This document shows, in pieces, positions 36,375 through 44,956 of a DNA stretch of 64,000 nt (the stretch's first letter is position 1; every line of letters begins with the position of its first letter). The notes under the pieces were generated by a model. The model was not told where the DNA came from, made no database searches, and saw nothing but the letters and a program-made list of their open reading frames with translations. Location of the stretch: NCBI GenBank assembly GCA_036405135.1, contig DASWYF010000009.1, forward strand, positions 91,809-155,808. Direction: 5' to 3'. The stretch comes from Verrucomicrobiia bacterium. GTDB lineage: Bacteria > Verrucomicrobiota > Verrucomicrobiia > Limisphaerales > JAEYXS01. The position numbers were made by a program, and so were the translations under genes.

Positions 36375-38659
36375 GTCTTTTTCTTTCCGTTTTTATCGTT
36401 TTCCGGCAATGCCGCCAAAGTGGCGATCTCCACCGCCAGCTTCTGGATATTGTAGCCCGATGCCGCAAATGACTGGCGCAAGCGATCCATCTGCTCATGA
36501 CCATACGCCATCATCGGCTGTTTGACGATCTGATGGAACAGTTGCTCAATGAATCCGTTCTGAGCCAGATCACTGCCCACCGCGAACTCCGCCACATCAC
36601 GCGCACCCGAGAGGCGCACCTTCTCGCCTTCGTCCGTGATGTAATCGCTCACCGGATTCACCGGCTTGCCATTCTCCGTCGTACGGAAACGGCCCACCGC
36701 ATCATACAGTTCCAAGCTGAAGCCCAGCGGATTGATGACCGCATGGCACGTCTGGCAGTTCTGTGATTTCGTCAGTTCCGCCACCTTCTCGCGCATGGAG
36801 AGATTCGGCGCAAATTTCGATTCCTCAAACGCCACCGCAATCGGCGGGGGCTTAAGTGACCGGCCCACAATCTTCCTCGTGAGGAACACCCCACGATGGA
36901 TCGGAGACGTGGATTTCTGATACGAAAACGCCGCCAACAGATACGGATGTGTCACTACACCAGAGCGTTGTTTCGGGTCCAGCTTCACCTTCACGAAGTT
37001 ATCCTTCGCGTCCGTCTGGATGCCGTAGAACTTCGCCAGGCGCTCATTCACGTAAAGATCATCCGAGAGCAGCAATTGCCGGTAATCCGAGTTCCCGTTC
37101 CACACCACATCTTCGAGGAACAGGTTCAGTGACGTGCGCAAATCCGCGATGATCTCCGGCGTGAAGCCCGGATACAGATTGCCGTCTTTGGACACATCTT
37201 CCACATGATCCATTTGCAGCCAGTGATGCAGGAAATACTGTATCTTGGACTTCGCGCGTGCATCAGCCATCATCCGTTGCGCCTGCTGCGCCACCTGTTC
37301 CGGCGTATTCAGCTTGTTCTCTGCCGCCTGCTTCAAAAGCTCCTTGTCCGGCAGAGAATCCCACAATTCATACGAAAGCCGTGTGGCCACCGCGTAGGGA
37401 TTCATCTTGTCCGCTTCCAAACCGATGTAGAGGAACTGCGGCGATTTCAACGCCAGCAAGATCACGCGCTTCACTGCCGTCTCGATATCCTTCGCGCCTT
37501 GGAACTGCGCCGTCACATGGATCTGCTTCTGCTCTTCCGTCAAAGGCTGGCGGAACGCCGCTTGCACAAAGTCTCTGCAGAATGTTTCCACCTTAGCCTG
37601 ACGGTCGGCATCCTTCTCCTTGCTGCGTGTGAAGCGGTCGAGTCGCGCGATCACATAATTCGCCACTTCGATGCCCGCTTGGGTCGTCGCCTCATCCCAC
37701 CCCTTAGAGATGCTGACACCACGCTCATAGCCCACACTGCTGTCATCCGGCGGAAACGGCGTATTCAGCACGAATGTCGGTCGCGCTTGCACTGGCGCAA
37801 GATTCCGCATCGGCACCAATTGCTGCGAGCCATGCGGCGGCACCCATTCCAGCGCGATCGATGCTGTCTTGTCCTTGAACTTGAACACATCCAGCATGAG
37901 CGGATACGCCCGCCCGCCGATCAGCTTGATCGTCCCCCGATGCTCGGTGATGCCTGAGGCCACCCACGCATCGATCAAAGGTTCGGTGCCATTCCCGCCG
38001 TTCACCCACAGGCGCATTCCGTTCGGTGTCTTGACGATGAATTCGTAAGTGCCTGATTCCTCTGCGATCAACGAACCTTCCCAGCGGATGGAAAACTCAT
38101 TCGTCGCCGTGATACGTGCATCGGGATTTTCGGTGCCGAAATCGAACGCGATCTGCTTGTCCACGCGATCAAACACCTTCCTCCCGAAGTTGCGGGAATT
38201 GTTATACGTCCCCTTCAACCCACGTTCCGTTCCGATTTTCACCTCATCCATGCTGAACCCTTTCAGCAAATCCGCCACCGTGTTCATGTATTGGCGATTC
38301 GTCAGTCGCACCAGTTCCACACGCGCCGGTTGGATGCGCGCCCTCGCCTCACGGGAATAGAACGCATCAAAGATATACTTCGCCACCGCCATGGAGCCTG
38401 CGGCATCCAGCGCTTCCGGCTTGTCCTCCGGCATCGTGCGATCGATCACCCGGGCCAGCTTCTCCACGGACCAATCGCCATGCAGTGCCTCGTCATACTT
38501 CCCATGCACGCCCTCGCCCACCTTGCCATGGCAGCTCGCACATTGCTTCCGGTAAATATCCGCACCTGAGGGGGCCTTACGGTCAGCCGCCATGGCTTCC
38601 GATGAAGCCGCCAAAAAACCGAGCAGAACCGCGATTGAAAGAAGCTTGCTGGATGACAT
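36371..38659 (-). CDS. DUF1592-type exported cytochrome with PA14 domain
   Basis: A 762-residue protein with a signal peptide (ISIA-like core, ending EAMA-AD). A cytochrome c site CASCH (Cys40, Cys43, His44) with [10 protein letters not shown] downstream comes first. Next are a DUF1587-like segment ([15 protein letters not shown]), a PA14 domain ([20 protein letters not shown] then GMRLWVNGG), and the DUF1592/1588/1585 modules. The last of these includes [20 protein letters not shown] and the closing [16 protein letters not shown]. The frame is open to 38806, but AAGGTG lies 7 bases before the ATG at 38659 and the signal peptide starts there. Coupled to the DUF1552 gene. This is the standard Verrucomicrobia pair; the PA14 domain suggests glycan binding. 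Confidence 0.9.
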   Translation of the reverse strand: MSSSKLLSIAVLLGFLAASSEAMAADRKAPSGADIYRKQCASCHGKVGEGVHGKYDEALHGDWSVEKLARVIDRTMPEDKPEALDAAGSMAVAKYIFDAFYSREARARIQPARVELVRLTNRQYMNTVADLLKGFSMDEVKIGTERGLKGTYNNSRNFGRKVFDRVDKQIAFDFGTENPDARITATNEFSIRWEGSLIAEESGTYEFIVKTPNGMRLWVNGGNGTEPLIDAWVASGITEHRGTIKLIGGRAYPLMLDVFKFKDKTASIALEWVPPHGSQQLVPMRNLAPVQARPTFVLNTPFPPDDSSVGYERGVSISKGWDEATTQAGIEVANYVIARLDRFTRSKEKDADRQAKVETFCRDFVQAAFRQPLTEEQKQIHVTAQFQGAKDIETAVKRVILLALKSPQFLYIGLEADKMNPYAVATRLSYELWDSLPDKELLKQAAENKLNTPEQVAQQAQRMMADARAKSKIQYFLHHWLQMDHVEDVSKDGNLYPGFTPEIIADLRTSLNLFLEDVVWNGNSDYRQLLLSDDLYVNERLAKFYGIQTDAKDNFVKVKLDPKQRSGVVTHPYLLAAFSYQKSTSPIHRGVFLTRKIVGRSLKPPPIAVAFEESKFAPNLSMREKVAELTKSQNCQTCHAVINPLGFSLELYDAVGRFRTTENGKPVNPVSDYITDEGEKVRLSGARDVAEFAVGSDLAQNGFIEQLFHQIVKQPMMAYGHEQMDRLRQSFAASGYNIQKLAVEIATLAALPENDKNGKKKT

Positions 38660-38961
38660 TGAAAACACCTTATTCGCAGCAACCGACGAGCCACCCCAAA
38701 AACGCGAAAACCCTTTATTGAAAAGGGTTTCCTTAGGCCGGTTGACGGCCATTTCTAAGTTACAGCTCTGCCACGTCATAGACTGCAATAAAGGAGACGC
38801 TAGCATCCTGCCGATTATTCGCCTTATTTCAAGCCGCCATCGCTTTTATTTACCTTTCCATAATTCACACCTCATCATTCATAATTTCCCCCTCTCGATG
38901 TTCGATGTTTCCCTTTATTCTTCCTTCACTTTTCTCCATCATCTCCGCACTCGAATCACTT
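38660..38961. other. intergenic region with short heptamer-repeat copy
   Basis: About 300 bases between the divergent DUF1592 and nucleotidyltransferase genes. The right half is AT- and pyrimidine-rich, with a two-unit CGATGTT repeat at 38896-38909 behind the same CCCCCTCTC leader as the long array at 26779. No gene is visible. Confidence 0.6.
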
Positions 38962-39810
38962 ATGCGTGACGTCAGGAAAGCAGTCATCACCGCCGCCGGT
39001 CGGAACCAGCGCGCTCTCGCCCTCCAAACCCTTGTGGACCGCGATGGCGAATCCCGCACCGCCCTGCACATCCTCCTGAACGAGGCCGTCAGCGCTGGTT
39101 GTGAGGACATCGCCGTCGTCATCGCCCCCGGTGACGCCTCTGCCTACGCCACCGCCGCCGGTGAACACGCCCGCAAAGTCCAGTTCATCGAACAACGCGA
39201 CCCACGTGGCTACGGTCATGCCATCTACTGCACGCGCGAATTCGTCGGCAACCAATCCTTCCTCCATCTCGTTGGCGATCACCTCTGGGTCAGCCGCACG
39301 GATGTGAGCTGCGCCAAACAGATCGTCGCCATCGCCGCGCAACAGGAATGCGCCGTCTCCGGTGTGCAACCCACCAAGGAACGCGAACTGCCCAACTACG
39401 GTGCCATCGGCGGCAAGCTCGTCTCCGGCGGCAATGGTCTCTATGAAGTGCAGAATGTCCTCGAAAAGCCCACGCCCACCTTGGCCGAGCAGCAACTCGT
39501 CGTCCCTGGTCTGCGTGCGGGGCATTACCTCTGCCTCTTCGGCCTGCACGTCATCACTCCGACTATTTTCGGCATCTTGGAGAAGCAACTCGCCACCTTG
39601 AAGACTGGCGAAAAACTTCCCCTCTCCTCCGCCCTTGCCCAACTCGCACGCCAGGAGCATTACCTCGCCTACGAAGTCGCCGGTGCCCGTTACGATCTCG
39701 GGGCGCGCTACGGCGTCCTAACTGCGCAACTCGCGCTCGCACTGGAAGGCAAGGACCGCAGTGAAGTCCTCGCGCAATTACTCGAACTCCTCGCCCAACG
39801 CGCCAAGTAA
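38962..39810 (+). CDS. GalU-like nucleotidyltransferase family protein
   Basis: A 282-residue protein of the sugar-phosphate nucleotidylyltransferase fold. It has [13 protein letters not shown] at the N-terminus, then [37 protein letters not shown] and [10 protein letters not shown] with the metal-binding Asp. NVLEKPTP and [19 protein letters not shown] resemble GalU UTP:glucose-1-phosphate uridylyltransferases. The signature loop, normally AAGxGTRxxP, reads [10 protein letters not shown], so the G-T pair contacting the nucleotide is missing. Substrate and activity are therefore uncertain. The start at 38962 (MRDVRKAV) is preferred over 38905. It lies 22 bases upstream of the large kinase/pyrophosphorylase fusion, so both probably serve one NDP-sugar pathway. 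Confidence 0.78.
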   Translation: MRDVRKAVITAAGRNQRALALQTLVDRDGESRTALHILLNEAVSAGCEDIAVVIAPGDASAYATAAGEHARKVQFIEQRDPRGYGHAIYCTREFVGNQSFLHLVGDHLWVSRTDVSCAKQIVAIAAQQECAVSGVQPTKERELPNYGAIGGKLVSGGNGLYEVQNVLEKPTPTLAEQQLVVPGLRAGHYLCLFGLHVITPTIFGILEKQLATLKTGEKLPLSSALAQLARQEHYLAYEVAGARYDLGARYGVLTAQLALALEGKDRSEVLAQLLELLAQRAK

Positions 39811-39832
39811 AGAACCTGCACGCCTCATCTCC

Positions 39833-42800
39833 ATGAGTTCTTTGCTGCACATCATCACCTCGCCCGACGCCACCACGCGCAACCAATCCCTCGACGCCTT
39901 CGCCCGCGCCGGGTCCTTGGATGAACTGCTCACCGCCTGTACCGAACTCGACACCTTTCGCCGTCAGGCCGACAACCTCTACGAACGCGTCCGCGCCCTG
40001 TTCTTCCTCTACGCGCTCCATCGCTTCCACATTCCCCAGAAGCTAGCCGTAGTGGCGCAGGCGCCCTCGCCTGCGAATAGTCGGACAGGCGCCCCCGCCT
40101 GTCCCCTAATCCCTTTCCCGGGCTACGAACAACTCCTGAACCGCCGCTTCGAAGAAGCCATCGACATCTTCCTGAAATCCCAGTCCACCGATGGCCCCAG
40201 TGACGGCATCAGCTCTGCCCTCGCCGCCGCTTATCATCGTCTCGCTTTCCAAACGCTGGCCGATCAAGTCCGCCGCAGCGTCCGCACTGTCCGTGGCAAT
40301 CAATGGATGTTCCGCATGGGCCATCCTGCTGATCAACCCCTGCGCCTGCGCCCGGAATTGTTTCAACGCGCCGCCGATGGCACCTATCCCATCCTGCGCG
40401 AGCAAACGCCCGTGCGCATGGACCTCACGCACTCCGCGTGGTCGGATATTTTCTTCCTCGGGATGGATTACCCCGAAGGCGCGAAAGTCCTGAACATCTC
40501 CGTGGACCTCGGCGTACATGGCCGCGACAACACCACGCGCCCGCCCGTCAGCGCCTGGCTCCGTGTCATCGATGAACCCGTCTTGCGCCTCACTTCCGTT
40601 GACTTGGGTGCCACATCAGACATCGATTCCCTCAGCGACATTTTCGATTTCGCAAAAGATTACCTTGGCCTGCTGAAAGCCGCCGTCATCGCCTCCGGCA
40701 TCGTTCCACCCGGCATTGAAGGCTCCGGCCAATCCCTCGCTGAATTGCTCGCCCGCATCGTCGGACCCGGCAAAGGCTTGGAGATCGTCTCCTGCGTGAA
40801 CGATATCCCGAAAGGTTCACGCCTCGCCGTCAGCACGAATCTCCTCGGCTCACTCATCAGCGTCTGCATGCGTGCCACTGGCCAAGCGGCATCGCTCACC
40901 GGCCCGCTCGAAGAATCTGAACGCCGCCTTGTACTTGCACGCGCTTTGCTCGGCGAATGGCTCGGCGGCTCCGGTGGCGGCTGGCAAGATTCCGGCGGTG
41001 TCTGGCCCGGCATCAAGCTCATCACTGGCAAGACCGCGCATGAAGAAGATCCCGAGTTCGGCATCTCCCGTGGCCGCCTCATGCCCACGCATCATGTGTT
41101 CAGCCGCGATGAGATTCCCGACTCCGCGCGTCAAGCATTGCAAGATTCCCTCGTTGTCGTCCACGGCGGCATGGCGCAAAACGTCGGCCCCATCCTCGAG
41201 ATGGTCACTGAGAAATACCTGCTCCGTAGCGAAGCCGAATGGCATGGCCGCCAGGAAGCCCTCGGCGTGCTTGATGAAGTCATCAACGCGTTGAAGCGCG
41301 GCGACATCAAAGCCGTCGGCGCTGCCACCACACGCAATTTCCGCAAGCCCATCCAGACCATCATCCCTTGGGCTTCCACCTATTTCACCGAGCAACTGAT
41401 CGCCAAGGCGGAAGCCGCGTTTGGTCAAGATTTCTGGGGCTTCTGGATGCTCGGCGGCATGAGCGGTGGCGGCATGGGCTTCATCTTCGCCCCCGAGCGC
41501 AAGCGCGAAGCCCAGCAGCGCATGCAACAGATCATGCTGGAGACGAAGCGCGAACTGCAGCACGCCCTGCCCTTCGCAATGGACCCCGTTGTGTTCGATT
41601 ACAGCATCAACGAACACGGCACTGTCGCCGACCTGCTCCACGGCGAACACGCCATCATGCCTGCGAATTACTACGCCCTCACCGTCCCCGGTATGTTGCG
41701 TCGCGATCTGCAAACCCTGCCCATCGCCCGTCGCGCGGAACTCGACAAATTCGGTGCCGCTGCCCGCAACAAACCCGAACTGCGCGGCATGGTACAAACC
41801 CTCTTCGACGTCCTCCTGCCCAAAGGCAAATCCGAGAAAATACAAGGCGCCTCGCTGGATGAACTCCTCGAACAAAACGGCTTCGACCGCAATCAGCACG
41901 AACAGATCCGCACTGATCTAAAAGAAGGCCGCATCGGCCTAGCCCAAAACCGCCTTCGCGCTGACACACAAATCGAAGACGTTGTTTCTACAGAAGTAAC
42001 CGAACTCTCCAACGACCTCGTAAATCGTAAATCCCAAATCGTAAATCTCGGCGAAGCCGCCTTGCGCAACGGCGAACTCGCCATCATCAGCCTCGCTGCT
42101 GGCGCCGGTTCCCGCTGGACCGGTGGTGCGGGCACGTGCAAAGCACTGCATCCCTTTGCCAAGCTCGGCGGCAAACATCGCACGTTCATCGAGGCACACC
42201 TGGCCAAGTCACGCCAAGCCTCGGAAAAATACGGCATCAGCATCCCACACGTCTTCACCACCGGCTATCTCACGCATCAGCCCACGGTGGATTTCCTCGC
42301 GCGCGTTAAGAATTACAATTACTCCGGCCCGCTTCACCTCTCCCCCGGCAAGAGCGTCGGCCAGCGCCTCATACCGACCGTGCGCGATTTGCGTTTCCAG
42401 TGGGAAGAGATGCCGCAGCAACGCCTTGATGAACAGCAACAGAAAGTCCGCGAAAGCCTGCGTCACGCCCTCATGAACTGGGCGCGCAGTGCCGGTGAAG
42501 CCAGCGATTACACGGACAACCTCCCGCTCCAATGCCTGCACCCCGTCGGTCATTTCTACGAAGTGCCGAATCTCCTGCGCAACGGCGTGATGGCTGCGTT
42601 ACTGAAAGAACGTCCGCAGCTCAAATACCTGATGCTGCATAATATCGACACGCTCGGCGCGAACCCTGATCCAGCCCTGCTCGGCCAGCACATCCAGAGC
42701 GGAGCGTGTCTAACATTTGAAGTCATCACCCGCCGCTTGGAAGATCGTGGCGGCGGTCTCGCCAAGGTAAATGGCCGCATGCGTTTTGTCGAAGGCCTCG

Positions 42801-43207
42801 CCATGCCGCGCGAAGAAGCCGAGTTCCGCCTCAGCTATTACAACTCCAACACTGCGTGGATTGACCTCGATAAATTCCTCGGCATCCTCGGCCTCACTCG
42901 CGAAGACATCCTCGCGGCCGACGACACCAAGATCACCGCCGCCATCCGTGCCTTGGCTGCGAAGCTACCCACCTACATCACGCTCAAAGACGTGAAAAAG
43001 CGTTGGGGCCATGGCCAGGAAGACGTGTTCCCCGTCGCCCAATTCGAGAAGCTATGGGGTGATCTCACCGCCTTGCCGGAGATCGACAGCTGCTTCGTCG
43101 TCGTGCCGCGAGCGCGTGGTCAGCAACTTAAAGATCAGGCTCAACTGGACGGCTGGCTCCGCGATGGCTCCGCTGCCTATGTGGAAAATCTCTGCGCGTG
43201 GTCGTAA
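39833..43207 (+). CDS. fusion of FKP-like GHMP sugar kinase and UDP-sugar pyrophosphorylase
   Basis: A 1124-residue two-part protein. Residues about 120-620 resemble the GHMP kinase part of L-fucokinase/GDP-fucose pyrophosphorylase. PVRMDLTHSAWSD parallels PVRIDLAGGWTD; PKGSRLAVSTNLLGSL parallels the ATP loop; GGGWQDSGGVWPGIKLI is near identical in form; LGGMSGGGMGFIFAP resembles the C-terminal glycine motif. The ATP loop has lost its central glycines (RLAVST for GLGTSS), so kinase activity is doubtful. Residues about 740-1124 form a UDPGP-type pyrophosphorylase, with SLAAGAGSRWTGGAGTCKAL, MLHNIDTLGANPDP and GGGLAKVNG. Palindromic repeats insert about 22 residues near residue 71, and a CGTAAATC repeat forms the domain linker. 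FKP proteins put the pyrophosphorylase first; the order here is reversed. Confidence 0.8.
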   Translation: MSSLLHIITSPDATTRNQSLDAFARAGSLDELLTACTELDTFRRQADNLYERVRALFFLYALHRFHIPQKLAVVAQAPSPANSRTGAPACPLIPFPGYEQLLNRRFEEAIDIFLKSQSTDGPSDGISSALAAAYHRLAFQTLADQVRRSVRTVRGNQWMFRMGHPADQPLRLRPELFQRAADGTYPILREQTPVRMDLTHSAWSDIFFLGMDYPEGAKVLNISVDLGVHGRDNTTRPPVSAWLRVIDEPVLRLTSVDLGATSDIDSLSDIFDFAKDYLGLLKAAVIASGIVPPGIEGSGQSLAELLARIVGPGKGLEIVSCVNDIPKGSRLAVSTNLLGSLISVCMRATGQAASLTGPLEESERRLVLARALLGEWLGGSGGGWQDSGGVWPGIKLITGKTAHEEDPEFGISRGRLMPTHHVFSRDEIPDSARQALQDSLVVVHGGMAQNVGPILEMVTEKYLLRSEAEWHGRQEALGVLDEVINALKRGDIKAVGAATTRNFRKPIQTIIPWASTYFTEQLIAKAEAAFGQDFWGFWMLGGMSGGGMGFIFAPERKREAQQRMQQIMLETKRELQHALPFAMDPVVFDYSINEHGTVADLLHGEHAIMPANYYALTVPGMLRRDLQTLPIARRAELDKFGAAARNKPELRGMVQTLFDVLLPKGKSEKIQGASLDELLEQNGFDRNQHEQIRTDLKEGRIGLAQNRLRADTQIEDVVSTEVTELSNDLVNRKSQIVNLGEAALRNGELAIISLAAGAGSRWTGGAGTCKALHPFAKLGGKHRTFIEAHLAKSRQASEKYGISIPHVFTTGYLTHQPTVDFLARVKNYNYSGPLHLSPGKSVGQRLIPTVRDLRFQWEEMPQQRLDEQQQKVRESLRHALMNWARSAGEASDYTDNLPLQCLHPVGHFYEVPNLLRNGVMAALLKERPQLKYLMLHNIDTLGANPDPALLGQHIQSGACLTFEVITRRLEDRGGGLAKVNGRMRFVEGLAMPREEAEFRLSYYNSNTAWIDLDKFLGILGLTREDILAADDTKITAAIRALAAKLPTYITLKDVKKRWGHGQEDVFPVAQFEKLWGDLTALPEIDSCFVVVPRARGQQLKDQAQLDGWLRDGSAAYVENLCAWS
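40056..40104. repeat. two in-frame GC-rich hairpins inside the fusion gene
   Basis: CGCAGGCG (40056-40063), loop CCCT, CGCCTGCG (40068-40075), then GGACAGGCG (40083-40091), loop CCCC, CGCCTGTCC (40096-40104). Both are perfect palindromic stems with four-base loops. They keep the frame and encode the Ala/Pro-rich peptide AVVAQAPSPANSRTGAPACP at residues 72-91. The GTAGTGGCGCAG lead-in resembles the intergenic hairpin at 61441. Confidence 0.85.
42018..42047. repeat. CGTAAATC repeat at the domain junction
   Basis: TCGTAAATC at 42018-42026 and 42025-42033, then AATCGTAAATC at 42037-42047. It translates in frame as LVNRKSQIVNL, in the linker between the kinase-like and pyrophosphorylase parts. 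Such A/T-rich iterated units look intergenic rather than protein-selected. Confidence 0.65.
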
Positions 43208-43341
43208 ACCGTGGACCGCGACTGTGTCCGCCGAGGACCAGTCGCAAACATAGTCAGAGGAAGTTTCGGAATATTTTTGTAACTCTCCTTAGTTTTCCCC
43301 TGCTGCGGCTGATCTATCGACACAGCCGCTCCCCTCAGCAT

Positions 43342-44655
43342 TCACTTGATCGACACCGTTTGTTTTCTCGGCGAGATGCACCACAAGCTCTTCCACGTAC
43401 GAAAGAAAATCTCGCCATCAGACACAGCCAGTGTCGAGTTTGAGTATTCCTTCACCGTGTTCACCGCCACCACTTCGAACTTCGGGTTCGCCTTGATGAT
43501 CACCACATCACCCGACTGGTTCGGCATATAAATCTCATCGCCCACCAGCAGCATGGAGCCCCACGTCCCGGCCTTGGCGCCCACACCTGCTGCGCGTTCC
43601 TCCCAAAGCACCTTGCCCGTTTTGAGATCCTGACATGCGAAAAGGCTGCCTGTATTGTGATAATAGATATGCCCGTCTTTGATCACACCGGTGCCGATGT
43701 AGCCTTTGTCCCGCTCCGTGTGCCACAGACGATGCGTCGCCGTCACATCACCACTGCCGCCCGGCTTCACCGCCAGTGAATTGCCGAAGAACCCACCCAT
43801 CGCCACCAACACGCCATCCCCATAGATGAGTGAGGTATACACCAACGGATTCAACCCATCGCAGCGCCACAATTCCTTGCCCGTCTTCGGATCAAACGCC
43901 CGCACGAACTTCGGGAAGCTCATCACCAATTCTTCCCGTCCATCCACCTTGATGACGATCGGCGTGCTGAAGGAACCTTCGATACCGTCCTTCTTGCCCT
44001 TGAATCCATCGATGCGATCACTGAAATCAAACGTCGGCTCGTTGAAGCGCCACACTTCCTTGCCCGTCTTTTTATTCAACGCCACCAAGAACGACCCTTT
44101 GCCCGGTCCATGAAAGATGAAGACATTATCACCATGAATGACAGGCGATGATGCATTACCCCACTCGTGTGCCTGCGGTCCCAAATCACGACGCCACACT
44201 TCCTTGCCGCTCAGATCGTAGCAGAACACGCCAGCCGAACCGTGCGTCACGATGACCCGTTCTCCATCCACCACCGGTGACGCTGCGCAATACGGATTGT
44301 CCTTATGCGTCCGCTCCGCTTTGGCATAGACCACGCCCTCTTTCCACAGCAGCTTGCCATCGCGCTTGCTGAAGCACATCACCGTGCGCTGATTGTCCGA
44401 TTCGACCGCCTGGGTCACAAAAATCTTATCACCCCAGATCACCGGCGTGGAATTACCACGATCCGGCAAGTCGATGCGCCACTTCACATTCTCTGTTGCG
44501 CTCCAGCGGGTGGGCAACCCTTCCTCCTGCACCTTGCTGGAACCATCATTGAGTCCGCGCCACGAAGGCCAGTTCGCCGCACCCGCCGTGAATGCCACCA
44601 GCAAAATCCCCGCTGACACCACTCGCCATGAGAAAGAAACGTTTTGGCTTAACAT
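43342..44655 (-). CDS. exported PQQ-like beta-propeller protein (1)
   Basis: A 437-residue exported protein with a signal peptide ending near TAGA-AN. The mature N-terminus has NWPSWRGLNDGSS, the usual opening of this verrucomicrobial/planctomycete family. Repeated propeller blades follow, with A-x-D/N-x-x-T/K-G-K-x-x-W cores: LNKKTGKEVWRF, FDPKTGKELWRC and CQDLKTGKVLWEE. The fold resembles BamB and quinoprotein dehydrogenases, but the active-site residues of quinoprotein enzymes are not recognisable, so it is more likely a scaffold or binding protein. A paralogue lies at 58326-59570. It is the only gene in its transcript. Confidence 0.9.
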   Translation of the reverse strand: MLSQNVSFSWRVVSAGILLVAFTAGAANWPSWRGLNDGSSKVQEEGLPTRWSATENVKWRIDLPDRGNSTPVIWGDKIFVTQAVESDNQRTVMCFSKRDGKLLWKEGVVYAKAERTHKDNPYCAASPVVDGERVIVTHGSAGVFCYDLSGKEVWRRDLGPQAHEWGNASSPVIHGDNVFIFHGPGKGSFLVALNKKTGKEVWRFNEPTFDFSDRIDGFKGKKDGIEGSFSTPIVIKVDGREELVMSFPKFVRAFDPKTGKELWRCDGLNPLVYTSLIYGDGVLVAMGGFFGNSLAVKPGGSGDVTATHRLWHTERDKGYIGTGVIKDGHIYYHNTGSLFACQDLKTGKVLWEERAAGVGAKAGTWGSMLLVGDEIYMPNQSGDVVIIKANPKFEVVAVNTVKEYSNSTLAVSDGEIFFRTWKSLWCISPRKQTVSIK

Positions 44656-44718
44656 GCCCGTTACAGTGGCGCGAAACCCGTTTTACTTCAAGCGCAAGCA
44701 CATGCCTGCCTCCTCAAC

Positions 44719-44761
44719 TTTCTCCCTTTTTGCGCCTTGTGCGCTTTTTTGCGGCCATTCC
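44719..44761 (+). repeat. TGCGGCCATTCC-type pyrimidine-rich dispersed motif, copy B
   Basis: TTTGCGCCTTGTGCGC then TTTTTTGCGGCCATTCC, in the gap before tRNA-Gln. It matches the block order of the copies at 27047 and 47311. Confidence 0.55.
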
Positions 44762-44870
44762 CTCATTATCCGCGCCTTTCCGTGATCCATCTGTGACCAA
44801 ACCCTCTGAAAAATTCTCCAAGATTGGCATTGCACTCTGCCGTTCCGCCGTTATTTTTCCTGTCCCGGTT

Positions 44871-44944
44871 TGGCCGATGGTGTAAAGGTAGCACAGGTGA
44901 CTTTGACTCACCTAGTCATGGTTCGAATCCATGTCGGCCAGCCA
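44871..44944 (+). tRNA. tRNA-Gln (anticodon TTG)
   Basis: A 74-base tRNA with the 3' CCA encoded. The acceptor stem TGGCCGA (44871-44877) pairs with TCGGCCA (44934-44940), followed by discriminator G and CCA. The anticodon stem GGTGA/TCACC holds the loop CTTTGAC, giving anticodon TTG for glutamine codon CAA. The T arm is CATGG-TTCGAAT-CCATG. The D-arm TGGTGTAAAGGTAGCACA is typical of bacterial tRNA-Gln. It lies between convergent or unrelated protein genes and is probably transcribed alone. Confidence 0.96.
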
Positions 44945-44956
44945 CTTCGGATTTTC

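Noticed and set aside
40850..41899. 349-codon minus-strand frame inside the fusion gene
   Set aside because: Antisense shadow; the plus-strand frame carries FKP-like motifs throughout this interval.
43305..43329. Hairpin GCGGCTG/CAGCCGC as a terminator
   Set aside because: Stem of 7 with an 11-base loop and no T-run on either strand; too weak to call.
44714..44911. Minus-strand frame overlapping the tRNA gene
   Set aside because: It runs through tRNA-Gln and the pyrimidine-rich repeat; no protein features.
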